Source of the DNA: Sutterella sp.
GTDB lineage: Bacteria > Pseudomonadota > Gammaproteobacteria > Burkholderiales > Burkholderiaceae_F
Assembly (NCBI RefSeq): GCF_030539355.1
Contig: NZ_JAUNSF010000015.1
Span: forward strand, 1 to 44,073
Direction of reading: 5' to 3'
DNA: 44,073 nt
Of this stretch, positions 26,392 to 33,562 are shown one piece after another. The position numbers and the translations under genes are program-made. The stretch's first letter is position 1, and each line of letters opens with the position of its first letter. The notes beneath the pieces were generated by a model. The model did no database searches and was not told the origin of the DNA. It was given only the letters and a program-made list of their open reading frames with translations.

Positions 26392-27867
26392 TCACTTGCC
26401 GGCGGCGATCGCGATGCCGGTCAGGCGGCCGAAGGTGAAGATGTCGGCGATGGCGTTGCCGCCGAGACGGTTGCTGCCGTGGATGCCGCCGGTGATCTCA
26501 CCGACCGCGTGGAGGCCCGGAATCACCTTGCCGTGACGGTCGATCACCTGCGTGTCCTTGTTGATGACCGCGCCGCCCATGGTGTGGTGCACGGACATGC
26601 CGGCGAAGCCCGCCCAGAAGGGCGCCTTCTCGATGCGGCGGAGGTTGCGCGGCTTCTTGCCGCCCGGATCCTTGCCGGCGTCGCAGCCCTTGTTGTATTC
26701 CTCGACGGTCTTGACGAGGTTGGCCGGGTCAATGCCCGCCTTCTTCGCAAGTTCCTCGAGCGTGTCGGCGCGCCAGGCGTCGCCCGTCTCGAGCGCGCGG
26801 TGGTTGTCCTTCTGATGGCCCTTGTTGTTGAGGCTCTGGCCGTAGTCGTCCTGGATGCAGAAGGCGGTCTGCTTCGGCAGCGAAAGGATCGCGTCACGCA
26901 TCTGGTCGCGGCGGGAGTCCTCGGCAATGAAGCGCTTGCCGTCATAGCCGACCATGATCATGTTCTGCGGCCACGAGAACATGTTGACGCGCAGCTTGCG
27001 GCCCGGAGGGCAGCCGGGGTTGCACTGGATGTGGTCCATGCCGGTGACCTCGGCGCCGATGTCCTGCATCATCACGAGCACTTCGCCCGTGGAGGTGCCC
27101 TCGACGTTCGTCGTCGTGAGGTTGTACATGCGCGGGTCGTGGAGCGAGCGCATCTCGCGGTTCGCGCCGAAGCCGCCGGCGCAGGCCACGACGGCCTTGG
27201 TGGCACGGATGAAGATGTGCTTGCCGGCGCGGTCGACGTACTCGACGCCGATCACACGGCCGGCGAGGGGCTCCTCGCGGATGATGTCAACGACGCGGGC
27301 GTTCGTGACGATCTCGGTGCCCTGCTTCTTCGCCTCGGTCGAGAGCACGCGGATGTAGTCGCTGCCCTTGCTCGCCTCGGTGGCGTGGGAGCGCGGCCAG
27401 AGCGCGCCGTAGACCTGGAGGATCTTCGGCTGGAATCGGACGCCCTTCTTCTCGAGCCACTCAAGGGTCTCGTAGGAGTTGTAGGTGAGAGTGCGCACGA
27501 GCTCGGGGTTGGCGCGGTAGTCGCCGCCCTTCAGCGTCTGCTCGGCGTGCAGCTCGGGGCTGTCCTCAATGCCCTGCTCCTTCTGGGCCGGGTCGGACGT
27601 GTTGAAGGCGCCCGTGGCGACGGCGGTGTTGCCGCCGATGAAGGCCATCTTCTCAAGGATGATGATGTCCTTGATGCCGTGCTCAGCCGCGGAGACGGCC
27701 GTCGCGAGACCGGCGCCGCCCGCGCCGATCACCACCATCTCAACGGTCTTGTCCCACTTGGCGACCTTCTGCGCGGTCGCGTTGGCAACGGCGGGGATCG
27801 CGGTGATCGCGGCCGCGGCCGTGGTGCCGACGGAACCCGCGAGGAAACGGCGTCTGTTGAGCGTCAT
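26392..27867 (-). CDS. Tat-exported FAD-dependent reductase (fumarate-reductase-like)
   Basis: Flavocytochrome c-superfamily flavoprotein, 491 residues, exported by Tat: the signal is NRRRFLAGS followed by a hydrophobic stretch and AVANA, about 29 residues. FAD-binding GAGGAGLATAVSAA at 47-60; catalytic motifs RFIAEDSRRDQ, VHHTMGG and SNRLGGNAIAD are all intact. It has no FMN-binding or haem domain, so electrons must come from a partner protein not seen here. AAGGAG lies upstream of the ATG at 27867. Converges on the TtrS/R-like operon, which makes regulation by that pair plausible. Substrate not predictable from sequence. Confidence 0.88.
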   Translation of the reverse strand: MTLNRRRFLAGSVGTTAAAAITAIPAVANATAQKVAKWDKTVEMVVIGAGGAGLATAVSAAEHGIKDIIILEKMAFIGGNTAVATGAFNTSDPAQKEQGIEDSPELHAEQTLKGGDYRANPELVRTLTYNSYETLEWLEKKGVRFQPKILQVYGALWPRSHATEASKGSDYIRVLSTEAKKQGTEIVTNARVVDIIREEPLAGRVIGVEYVDRAGKHIFIRATKAVVACAGGFGANREMRSLHDPRMYNLTTTNVEGTSTGEVLVMMQDIGAEVTGMDHIQCNPGCPPGRKLRVNMFSWPQNMIMVGYDGKRFIAEDSRRDQMRDAILSLPKQTAFCIQDDYGQSLNNKGHQKDNHRALETGDAWRADTLEELAKKAGIDPANLVKTVEEYNKGCDAGKDPGGKKPRNLRRIEKAPFWAGFAGMSVHHTMGGAVINKDTQVIDRHGKVIPGLHAVGEITGGIHGSNRLGGNAIADIFTFGRLTGIAIAAGK

Positions 27868-27948
27868 GATTGTTTCTCCTTTTCATGAATGTTCCTTCGG
27901 GCCGGCGTCTGAAGCGCCGGTCGATGGGGATCATTCTCGAATCAGGAA

Positions 27949-27966
27949 GAATTTTGAGCAATATTC
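27949..27966. promoter_or_regulatory. Candidate operator upstream of the Tat flavoprotein gene
   Basis: An 18-base imperfect palindrome of the form GAAT-n-TTG-nn-CAA-n-ATTC, 82 bases before the reductase ATG on the minus strand. Fourteen of 18 positions are symmetric. Suitable as a dimer site for the nearby FixJ/TtrR-like regulator; that link is inference. Confidence 0.4.
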
Positions 27967-28453
27967 GATGGTTACAGTTCCGTCTAGTCCTTTGGTGACA
28001 TACCGGGGGCGGGGCTCATCCGCCCGAGTCACCGGGGCGGCGGAGGGGCTGGAACGCTCTCCGTCGGGAAATGCCCGGCCGCTGGTTGATGCGGTGCCGC
28101 CTCCGGGAGGAGTAAACATAGTTATCCCTCCAGTATCGACTGTGTCCCCGGCTCCATTAAAATAATTCAAATCCCTCCCTTGCCCGGCGGCACACCTATG
28201 AAAGGGCTCCGTTCAGCCGGAACCTTCCCGACAACCCGCCGGCATCAGCGGACCTGAGCCGATTCCTGTGTAAACTGAAAATTTCCCCGACCTTCCCCAC
28301 TCACCTCCTTCACCGCCACTCTCATTCCTCTCATTTTGTTACATATTCAAACATTCATTCCCTCCATCCCGATCTCCAATGTCTACAGACCGTTCCGTTC
28401 CATCAGATACTTTGATTTCCTATGAAAATCGATTTATCCGGACGGTTTACAGA

Positions 28454-28472
28454 TTTCAGGAACATCCTGAAA
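28454..28472. repeat. Perfect short palindrome in the gene-free region
   Basis: TTTCAGGA-ACA-TCCTGAAA, perfect 8-base arms with a three-base centre. It is not followed by a U-tract and does not lie next to a gene, so it could be an operator or a hairpin of an unannotated RNA. Confidence 0.45.
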
Positions 28473-29301
28473 CGTCATTCCCCCGTTCCGGCTCGATAGA
28501 ATTGCAGCGCCTTTCCTCGGAACCGCCCGACCCACCTGACAGATGCCTGCATCACCCTCTGACACCGTCCTTTCCGGACGGAGGCTGTGCGCAGGAACGC
28601 TCACGAAGCTTCCCGGCATCCGCCCCGGCGGACCGCTCTTCCGGATGAGGCGCTGAAAAGATGAATCTCCCTCCCACAGGCATGCTGACATTCATTCTGC
28701 GAGATAAATTTCTCCCCCTCCCCGATGAGAGCGGATCTGCGGCAGCTGTGACGATCAGGCCTTCGCTCTTGAACGAGGTCCGGGCAGCCCATGGAACTGC
28801 CCGACAACCACTCCCTCTCAGAGGCAGTCCGCGGTGCGCCTGCCGCACCCGGCGCCCGGACCTCGTCCCGTGCTTTTCCTCCCGAGGCTGTCACGATGTC
28901 ACTAAATTCCCACCGCAGAGGCCGCAGCGCCCAGGTCCCGCGGCAAGCGGAACCGCACCCGGTCGGTTGCCCGGCAGTCACAGACGGCACCCCTTTTTCA
29001 CGCTGATCCCTCCCCGGTGCTCCGTCGGGAGGACGAGGACCGCCGTTGAGATGAACCCGCATCAAGCCGTGCCGGAACGGTCCCTGAGCCTCTCACAGCA
29101 CCCGCCGCTACAGCGAGACGATAGATGTCAGCAGCCGCCCTCGCATGACGCATTCTCGGGCATCGCATAAAAATCCCTTTGTATACAAGCTGTTATTTCA
29201 ATTCTGCAAACCTTATCGGAACAGAAAAATGTAAATATAAAATACAGCGTTGACTTCCAATCCAATATACCGCACCCAGTCTGGAATGTCTTTTGTGCGA
29301 T

Positions 29302-29321
29302 ACTTTACAGAACTTTACAGA
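29302..29321. promoter_or_regulatory. Tandem 10-base repeat in an AT-rich promoter-like stretch
   Basis: ACTTTACAGA occurs twice head to tail, one helical turn apart, and its core TTTACAG recurs inverted as CTGTAAA at 29348-29354. This looks like a cluster of protein-binding sites upstream of the cyclase/cellulose region. Protein unknown. Confidence 0.4.
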
Positions 29322-29819
29322 TTCTCATTCAGCGTGCGCGCGGGATACTGTAAACAGCATCATTTCGACAGAATCGGGCACAAATCCGATCCGCACGGGA
29401 AAACGGATTTGTAACAGTGTTGCGCATAATGCCCCTGAGTCTTTAAAATGCGTCACAACGCACAGCAAACGGAATATCCACCCATGACTCCCCCTCCCAA
29501 GAAACTGCCCCGTGCCCGGAGCGCCCTCGGCCGCCCCGTTCTCCCGGTCGTTCCCTGCCGGGCCGGGTATCCCGCACATCTCCACCGCGGCGTGACGCTT
29601 CACCCTCGATGGCCGGACGGAACATTTGACCTTCCGCCCCCGGAGTCGGCGTTCTCACGATGATTCCTCCGCGTCCGGCATCCCCGGACGGACTGACGAT
29701 TCCGTAAAGAACACATTCTCCCCCTGCAGCACACCTGCAGTTCTCCCCGGCCAGCCAAAGGCCCGCCGAATGCTCCCCCGGGACATCCCGCAGGCCCTGA
29801 TTTAAATCCCTCGCCCGCC

Positions 29820-31526
29820 ATGTCCGAGCAAACCCAGGCAGTGAAACGCGACGCCGCGCAGACGCTCAGTCTGCGCACTTTCCTGCTCACGCTCTTCGTG
29901 CCCGTGATCGTGCTGCTCACGATCGCGATCGGTTTGCTCGTCCATATCAACCTTGACATCGGCAGCCACTCCGAGGAGCTCGGCCGCGAGGCCGTTCAGC
30001 GCATCCTCACGGCCCAGCGCAACTACGCGAACCTCGAGAACCTGCGCTTCTCGCTCAACACGTTCGCCACGACGCCGAGTCTCTCGCGGGCCCGCGAGTC
30101 CTACCTCGCCGCGACGGCGCTTCTTTCGGAATCCTCGATCGGCCTCGTTGAGGAGGAGATGAAGGAACGCCATCAGTTCCTCAATCAACTCGGTGAGGCC
30201 TGGCAGGACCGGATCAGGATCAGCGCGGGCCACGACGACGTCTACAACCGCTGGAAGCTCTACCTCGGACTCGGCCTCATGATTCATCAGCTCGCCGAGA
30301 GCACCTCGAGCGACTTTCCCGTGGAGTTCACGGACAATGACCGCCACGTCGTCATCGACGCCGACGTGAAGGGGCTGCGCGAGCACACCGAGCGTCTCCA
30401 CGTCATCCTCATGCCGCTCTGCCCGGACGCGGGCACCAGCCCGCGGCTCACCGAGGTGTGCGGCAAGTTTCAGGCCGCGCACACCGAGCTGATCGAGCAC
30501 ATCAACCGTCTCGACGCCGCGAAGGCAGCCTTCGCCGCGAGCATCGACGAGCTCAACCGCAGCCGCGCCGAGATCGCGCGCACCTTCGAGGTCATCGAGA
30601 CCCGGGAACTGCTCGACGACGTGAACTTCATCACCGAGCTCGCCGAACGCACGGGCCCCGTCTTCTATCTCTTCTTCGCGGCCGTCTTCATGATGGTGGC
30701 GATCTGCCTGCTCGGCTTCCTGATGATCCTGAAGCCACTCACTCAGATCTCGAAGGCGATCGCGGACTTCCGCCTGAGCCAGAAGGTCCCGGAGAAGCGC
30801 ATCTCCGTGCCGCTCGTCGAGTTCAACGAGCTCTCGGGCTGGATCTGGACGCTCTTTCGCAAGTTCACCGAGGACCATGAGCAAAGCGTGGAGCTCTCTT
30901 CGGACTGCCGCAGACTCCTTCACGTTGCGTCGCTCGACGCCCTCACGGGCATCGCGAACCGCCGCGCGCTCGACGAGGCCACGGCCCGCACGCCGCGCGC
31001 ACCCGCAGGGTTCGGCGTGCTGATGCTCGACCTCGACCGCTTCAAGCTCATCAACGACTCGAAGGGGCACATCTTCGGCGACCGCGTGCTGCGCTCGCTC
31101 GCCATGGTCGTGGAGCACAACCTGCCGCCCCGCTGCCGCGTCTATCGCTACGGCGGCGAGGAATTCGTCGTGCTCTGCCCGGACGTGACCCCGACCACGC
31201 TCGATCTGATCGCCGAGTCGCTTCTCTGCGCGGTCCGCACGATCTCCCGCGGGACGGGCCTGCGCGCGGACGGTCCCGTGACGGATCCGCTCACCGTGTC
31301 GATCGGCTGCTCAAGCATTCCCGCCGAGGACGACGCGAAGCCCATCCCGGCGCTCATCGACGAGGCGGACCGCGCGCTCTACCGCGCCAAGCGCAACGGC
31401 CGCGACCGCGTCGAGCACTTCAGCGACATCGCGGACCCGGAGGATCCCGGGGAGCCGCCCGCGCCGCCGGACGCATCGAACGCCCCCACGGAGGCGCCGC
31501 GCCTGAGACGCATCCCTCTGCTCTGA
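29820..31526 (+). CDS. Membrane diguanylate cyclase (GGDEF)
   Basis: 568-residue enzyme that condenses two GTP to cyclic di-GMP. Membrane helix at about 20-43, a periplasmic helical sensor domain of about 240 residues, a second helix near 280-305, then a short linker and the GGDEF domain from about 385 (SLDALTGIANRRALDE; LDLDRFKLINDSKGH). The signature is GGEEF at 445-449, compatible with activity; the position of the RxxD inhibitory site reads PPRC, so feedback inhibition by product is probably absent. The Pro/Ala-rich tail after 540 is disordered. No ribosome site precedes the ATG. Upstream of a solute-binding protein and the bcs operon, whose BcsA has intact PilZ motifs for cyclic di-GMP. 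Confidence 0.9.
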   Translation: MSEQTQAVKRDAAQTLSLRTFLLTLFVPVIVLLTIAIGLLVHINLDIGSHSEELGREAVQRILTAQRNYANLENLRFSLNTFATTPSLSRARESYLAATALLSESSIGLVEEEMKERHQFLNQLGEAWQDRIRISAGHDDVYNRWKLYLGLGLMIHQLAESTSSDFPVEFTDNDRHVVIDADVKGLREHTERLHVILMPLCPDAGTSPRLTEVCGKFQAAHTELIEHINRLDAAKAAFAASIDELNRSRAEIARTFEVIETRELLDDVNFITELAERTGPVFYLFFAAVFMMVAICLLGFLMILKPLTQISKAIADFRLSQKVPEKRISVPLVEFNELSGWIWTLFRKFTEDHEQSVELSSDCRRLLHVASLDALTGIANRRALDEATARTPRAPAGFGVLMLDLDRFKLINDSKGHIFGDRVLRSLAMVVEHNLPPRCRVYRYGGEEFVVLCPDVTPTTLDLIAESLLCAVRTISRGTGLRADGPVTDPLTVSIGCSSIPAEDDAKPIPALIDEADRALYRAKRNGRDRVEHFSDIADPEDPGEPPAPPDASNAPTEAPRLRRIPLL

Positions 31527-31627
31527 AGTGTCTCTTTCCGTATACACCCTGAGTCCCCGGAATCACACAGAGACAAAGCACCCCCTGAGGAAAAGTATTT
31601 AGGAAACGACAAGCTACTGTTGAGACT

Positions 31628-31633
31628 ATAATT
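31628..31633 (+). promoter_or_regulatory. Perfect -10 hexamer before the solute-binding protein gene
   Basis: TATAAT at 31628-31633 in an AT-rich stretch, 110 bases before the ATG. No clear -35 hexamer lies 16-18 bases upstream, which suggests a promoter needing an activator. It may serve the solute-binding protein and, by read-through, the bcs genes. Confidence 0.4.
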
Positions 31634-31691
31634 TTCTGAGCATCACGGCCGCAGTCCGGCATGCCCGCATCCCTCCCGGGAGCCGCACCCC

Positions 31692-31703
31692 GTCAGATCT
31701 GAC
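31692..31703. promoter_or_regulatory. Perfect 12-base palindrome in the leader
   Basis: GTCAGATCTGAC lies between the TATAAT box and the start codon at 31743, a position suited to a repressor operator. Could also be chance; 12-base perfect palindromes are uncommon but not rare in a 44-kb window. Confidence 0.35.
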
Positions 31704-31742
31704 AGAACCCTCTGACCCCAAGAACCCTTTTCGGAGCAAGCA

Positions 31743-32528
31743 ATGCGCCGTCCTCTCATCCTCGTCACCATCGCCGCCCTGTGCGCCGTCACCGCAGGCT
31801 GGTTTCTCCTCGGAACCGGCGCGGACGCCGACGCGCCCGTCGTGATCGCGGTCGAAGCCGACTACGAGCCCTTCGCCTGGGTGGAGAACGGAGAGCTCAC
31901 GGGCTTTGACGTCGACGTGTCGCGCGCGATCTGCTCGGAGCTCGAACGGCCCTGCGAAATCCGCCCGATGAGCTTCCAGGAGCTTCTGCCCGGACTCAAG
32001 ACAGGCGACGTCTCGATCGTCGTCGCCGGGCTCGGGTCGTCGCCGGAGCGCCAGGCCGACTACGCGTTCTCCGACGTCTACTACCGCTCGAGGAGCTTCT
32101 TCATCACCCGCGTCGCCGAGTTCACGCGGATCACCCCGGCCATGGCGCCCGAGCTTGTGATCGGCGCACAGAAGGGGTCGCTGCAGTTCGACGAGATGAC
32201 GCGCTCCTATGCACCGAAGGGCGCGAAGGTTCTCGCCTACGAGACCTACGACGACATGAGCGACGCGATCCTCGAGGGCGAGGTGAACGCGCTCTTCGTC
32301 GACGGCCTGCCCGGCTACGACATCCTGAGGAGCCCCGAGGGACGCTCGCTCATGATCGGCGGCTGGTGCGACGACCTCCCGCCCGAGCTCACCGAAGCGA
32401 GGATCGCGGTCGCGCGCCGCAACGCGAAACAGCTCCTCGGACCGATCAACGAGGCCATTCTGGAGCTCAAGGAAAGCGGCGCCTACGAAAAACTCGCTCG
32501 CAAGTACTTCTCCTTCCTCAGCTACTGA
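31743..32528 (+). CDS. Periplasmic family-3 solute-binding protein, without an ABC transporter
   Basis: 261 residues, resembling amino-acid-binding proteins. An N-terminal hydrophobic segment (7-24) is a signal or membrane anchor, with no lipobox. The bilobed domain shows YEPFAWVENGELTGFDVDVSRAI in the first lobe and IVVAGLGSSPERQADYAFSD, both typical of the family, and the C-terminal helix YEKLARKYF. No permease or ATPase gene is adjacent. It sits between a diguanylate cyclase with a periplasmic sensor domain and the cellulose operon, 72 bases before bcsR, which suggests it reports a ligand to the cyclase rather than transporting it; this is inference. Confidence 0.85.
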   Translation: MRRPLILVTIAALCAVTAGWFLLGTGADADAPVVIAVEADYEPFAWVENGELTGFDVDVSRAICSELERPCEIRPMSFQELLPGLKTGDVSIVVAGLGSSPERQADYAFSDVYYRSRSFFITRVAEFTRITPAMAPELVIGAQKGSLQFDEMTRSYAPKGAKVLAYETYDDMSDAILEGEVNALFVDGLPGYDILRSPEGRSLMIGGWCDDLPPELTEARIAVARRNAKQLLGPINEAILELKESGAYEKLARKYFSFLSY

Positions 32529-32600
32529 CACCCAGGGCACCCGCACAACAAGGATCCCCGCCGACAGAGAAAACATTCACTCCCCGAAGAACTCCCCGAA

Positions 32601-32816
32601 ATGAAGGAAATCCCGACTGACGTCCTCTCGCTCTGCCGCCGCTACGGCTTCAGCGCCGAGGGCTACCAGAACACCAGCGCAGACGATGAAACGGCCGAGC
32701 TCCTCGCGAGCCGGCCGCTCTTCGCTGATGCGCTGCGTGTCGCCCGGGACAACCTTCCCACCCCCGGCAAGGGCGCGGACAAGGCGGAGCCTGAAGAGAA
32801 CGGGAGGGGATCATGA
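32601..32816 (+). CDS. bcsR: BcsR-like small cellulose-synthesis protein
   Basis: 71 residues. In E. coli, BcsR is a small cytoplasmic protein that binds BcsQ and supports the cellulose secretion complex. Similarity is modest but in the right places: a YGFSAEGY segment, then an acidic helix and ASRPLFADALRV, corresponding to the RWPLLAEFA motif of E. coli BcsR. Its stop overlaps the bcsQ start (ATGA), and the gene order R-Q-A-B-Z-C is that of E. coli, which supports the call. No ribosome site is obvious. Small enough to be missed by similarity searches. Confidence 0.65.
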   Translation: MKEIPTDVLSLCRRYGFSAEGYQNTSADDETAELLASRPLFADALRVARDNLPTPGKGADKAEPEENGRGS

Positions 32817-33562
32817 TCATCCTGGTCAAAGGCCTGCGCGCCGGCGCCGGCGCGAGCCTCACCGCCGCGTCGATCGCCTGGAGGCTCTCGCTCACGCGCC
32901 CGAAGGTGCTCGCGCTCTCGGCGCACTCGTCCGCCGCGCCGCTTGAGCTCTACTTCAACCTGCCGCTGCCGCAGCCGGAGGGCTGGTTCGCCGCAGCCGC
33001 GGCCTGGGCCGCGGACGGAAAGGAGCGGCCGCTGCTCACGAACCTCTGGCGCTCGACCGATTCGCTCCATGTGCTCCCCGCCGGGGAGGCCTCGGAGGGA
33101 CCGTCGGTGAGCCACTCGATCCGCATCCTGCGCGAGGCGGCGATGGAGGACTTCACGGACATCGTGATCGACGGCGGCCCGGCGGGCGTCAATCCGGCGG
33201 CGACCCTCGTCTTCGCGGAGATCGCGGACCTCACCGTCACCGTCGCGGAGCCCGACGCCGGGTGCCTGATGCGGCTCGCCCGCCACGTGCCCGCGCCGCG
33301 CGAATTCATCGTGCTCAACCGCGTCCGCCCCGAGAGCCCGTCGATGCAGGAGGTCTCGCGCTTCCTCGCATCGCTGCCGCAGATCGAGGGCCGCATCGCA
33401 CCGGTGATGATCCCCTTTGACGACCTCGCGCTCGAGGCTTCGCTCGTGAAGCAGCCCGTGGTGCAGGCGATCCCCGGCGCCGCGAGCGCCCGCGCGCTCT
33501 CCGCGCTCGCCGGCTGGGTGACGGTGAAGGTGATACCCCGCGCCGGAGGGACGGTTGAATGA
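32813..33562 (+). CDS. bcsQ: BcsQ, MinD-like cellulose localisation ATPase with degenerate motifs
   Basis: 249 residues, ParA/MinD fold. BcsQ binds BcsR and BcsE and is needed for cellulose secretion at the pole or complex. Aligned to E. coli BcsQ as I recall it: GLRAGAGAS for GVRGGVGTT at the Walker A loop, LYFNLPLPQPEGW for LSFNVDFTHRQGW, and EPDAGCLMRL for NVDANCHIRL. The Walker A loop lacks the second Gly, and the following Asp of VDAC is Ser here (VLALSAHS), so nucleotide hydrolysis is doubtful. Overlaps bcsR and bcsA by four bases (ATGA junctions). Confidence 0.85.
   Translation: MIILVKGLRAGAGASLTAASIAWRLSLTRPKVLALSAHSSAAPLELYFNLPLPQPEGWFAAAAAWAADGKERPLLTNLWRSTDSLHVLPAGEASEGPSVSHSIRILREAAMEDFTDIVIDGGPAGVNPAATLVFAEIADLTVTVAEPDAGCLMRLARHVPAPREFIVLNRVRPESPSMQEVSRFLASLPQIEGRIAPVMIPFDDLALEASLVKQPVVQAIPGAASARALSALAGWVTVKVIPRAGGTVE

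Larger units (their letters stand above)
27868..29819. other. Gene-free region of about 1.95 kb
   Basis: I see no convincing gene on either strand. The open frames present (for example 28661-29170 plus, 28601-29065 minus) lack ribosome sites, codon preference and any recognisable motif. Composition is uneven: 28270-28450 and 29160-29450 are clearly AT-richer than the rest of the window, and 28280-28380 is strongly pyrimidine-rich on the plus strand. It contains several palindromes and repeats, listed separately, plus TTGTATACAA (29179-29188), AAATCCG-N15-CGGATTT (29382-29410) and GTCCGG-N5-CCGGAC (29673-29689). It must hold the promoters of the reductase at 27867 and the cyclase at 29820; it could also hold small RNAs or decayed sequence. 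Confidence 0.6.

Noticed and set aside
28601..29170. Overlapping 154- and 169-codon frames on opposite strands in the gene-free region
   Set aside because: No ribosome site, no codon preference, no recognisable motif, proline/arginine-rich translations typical of noncoding GC-rich DNA.
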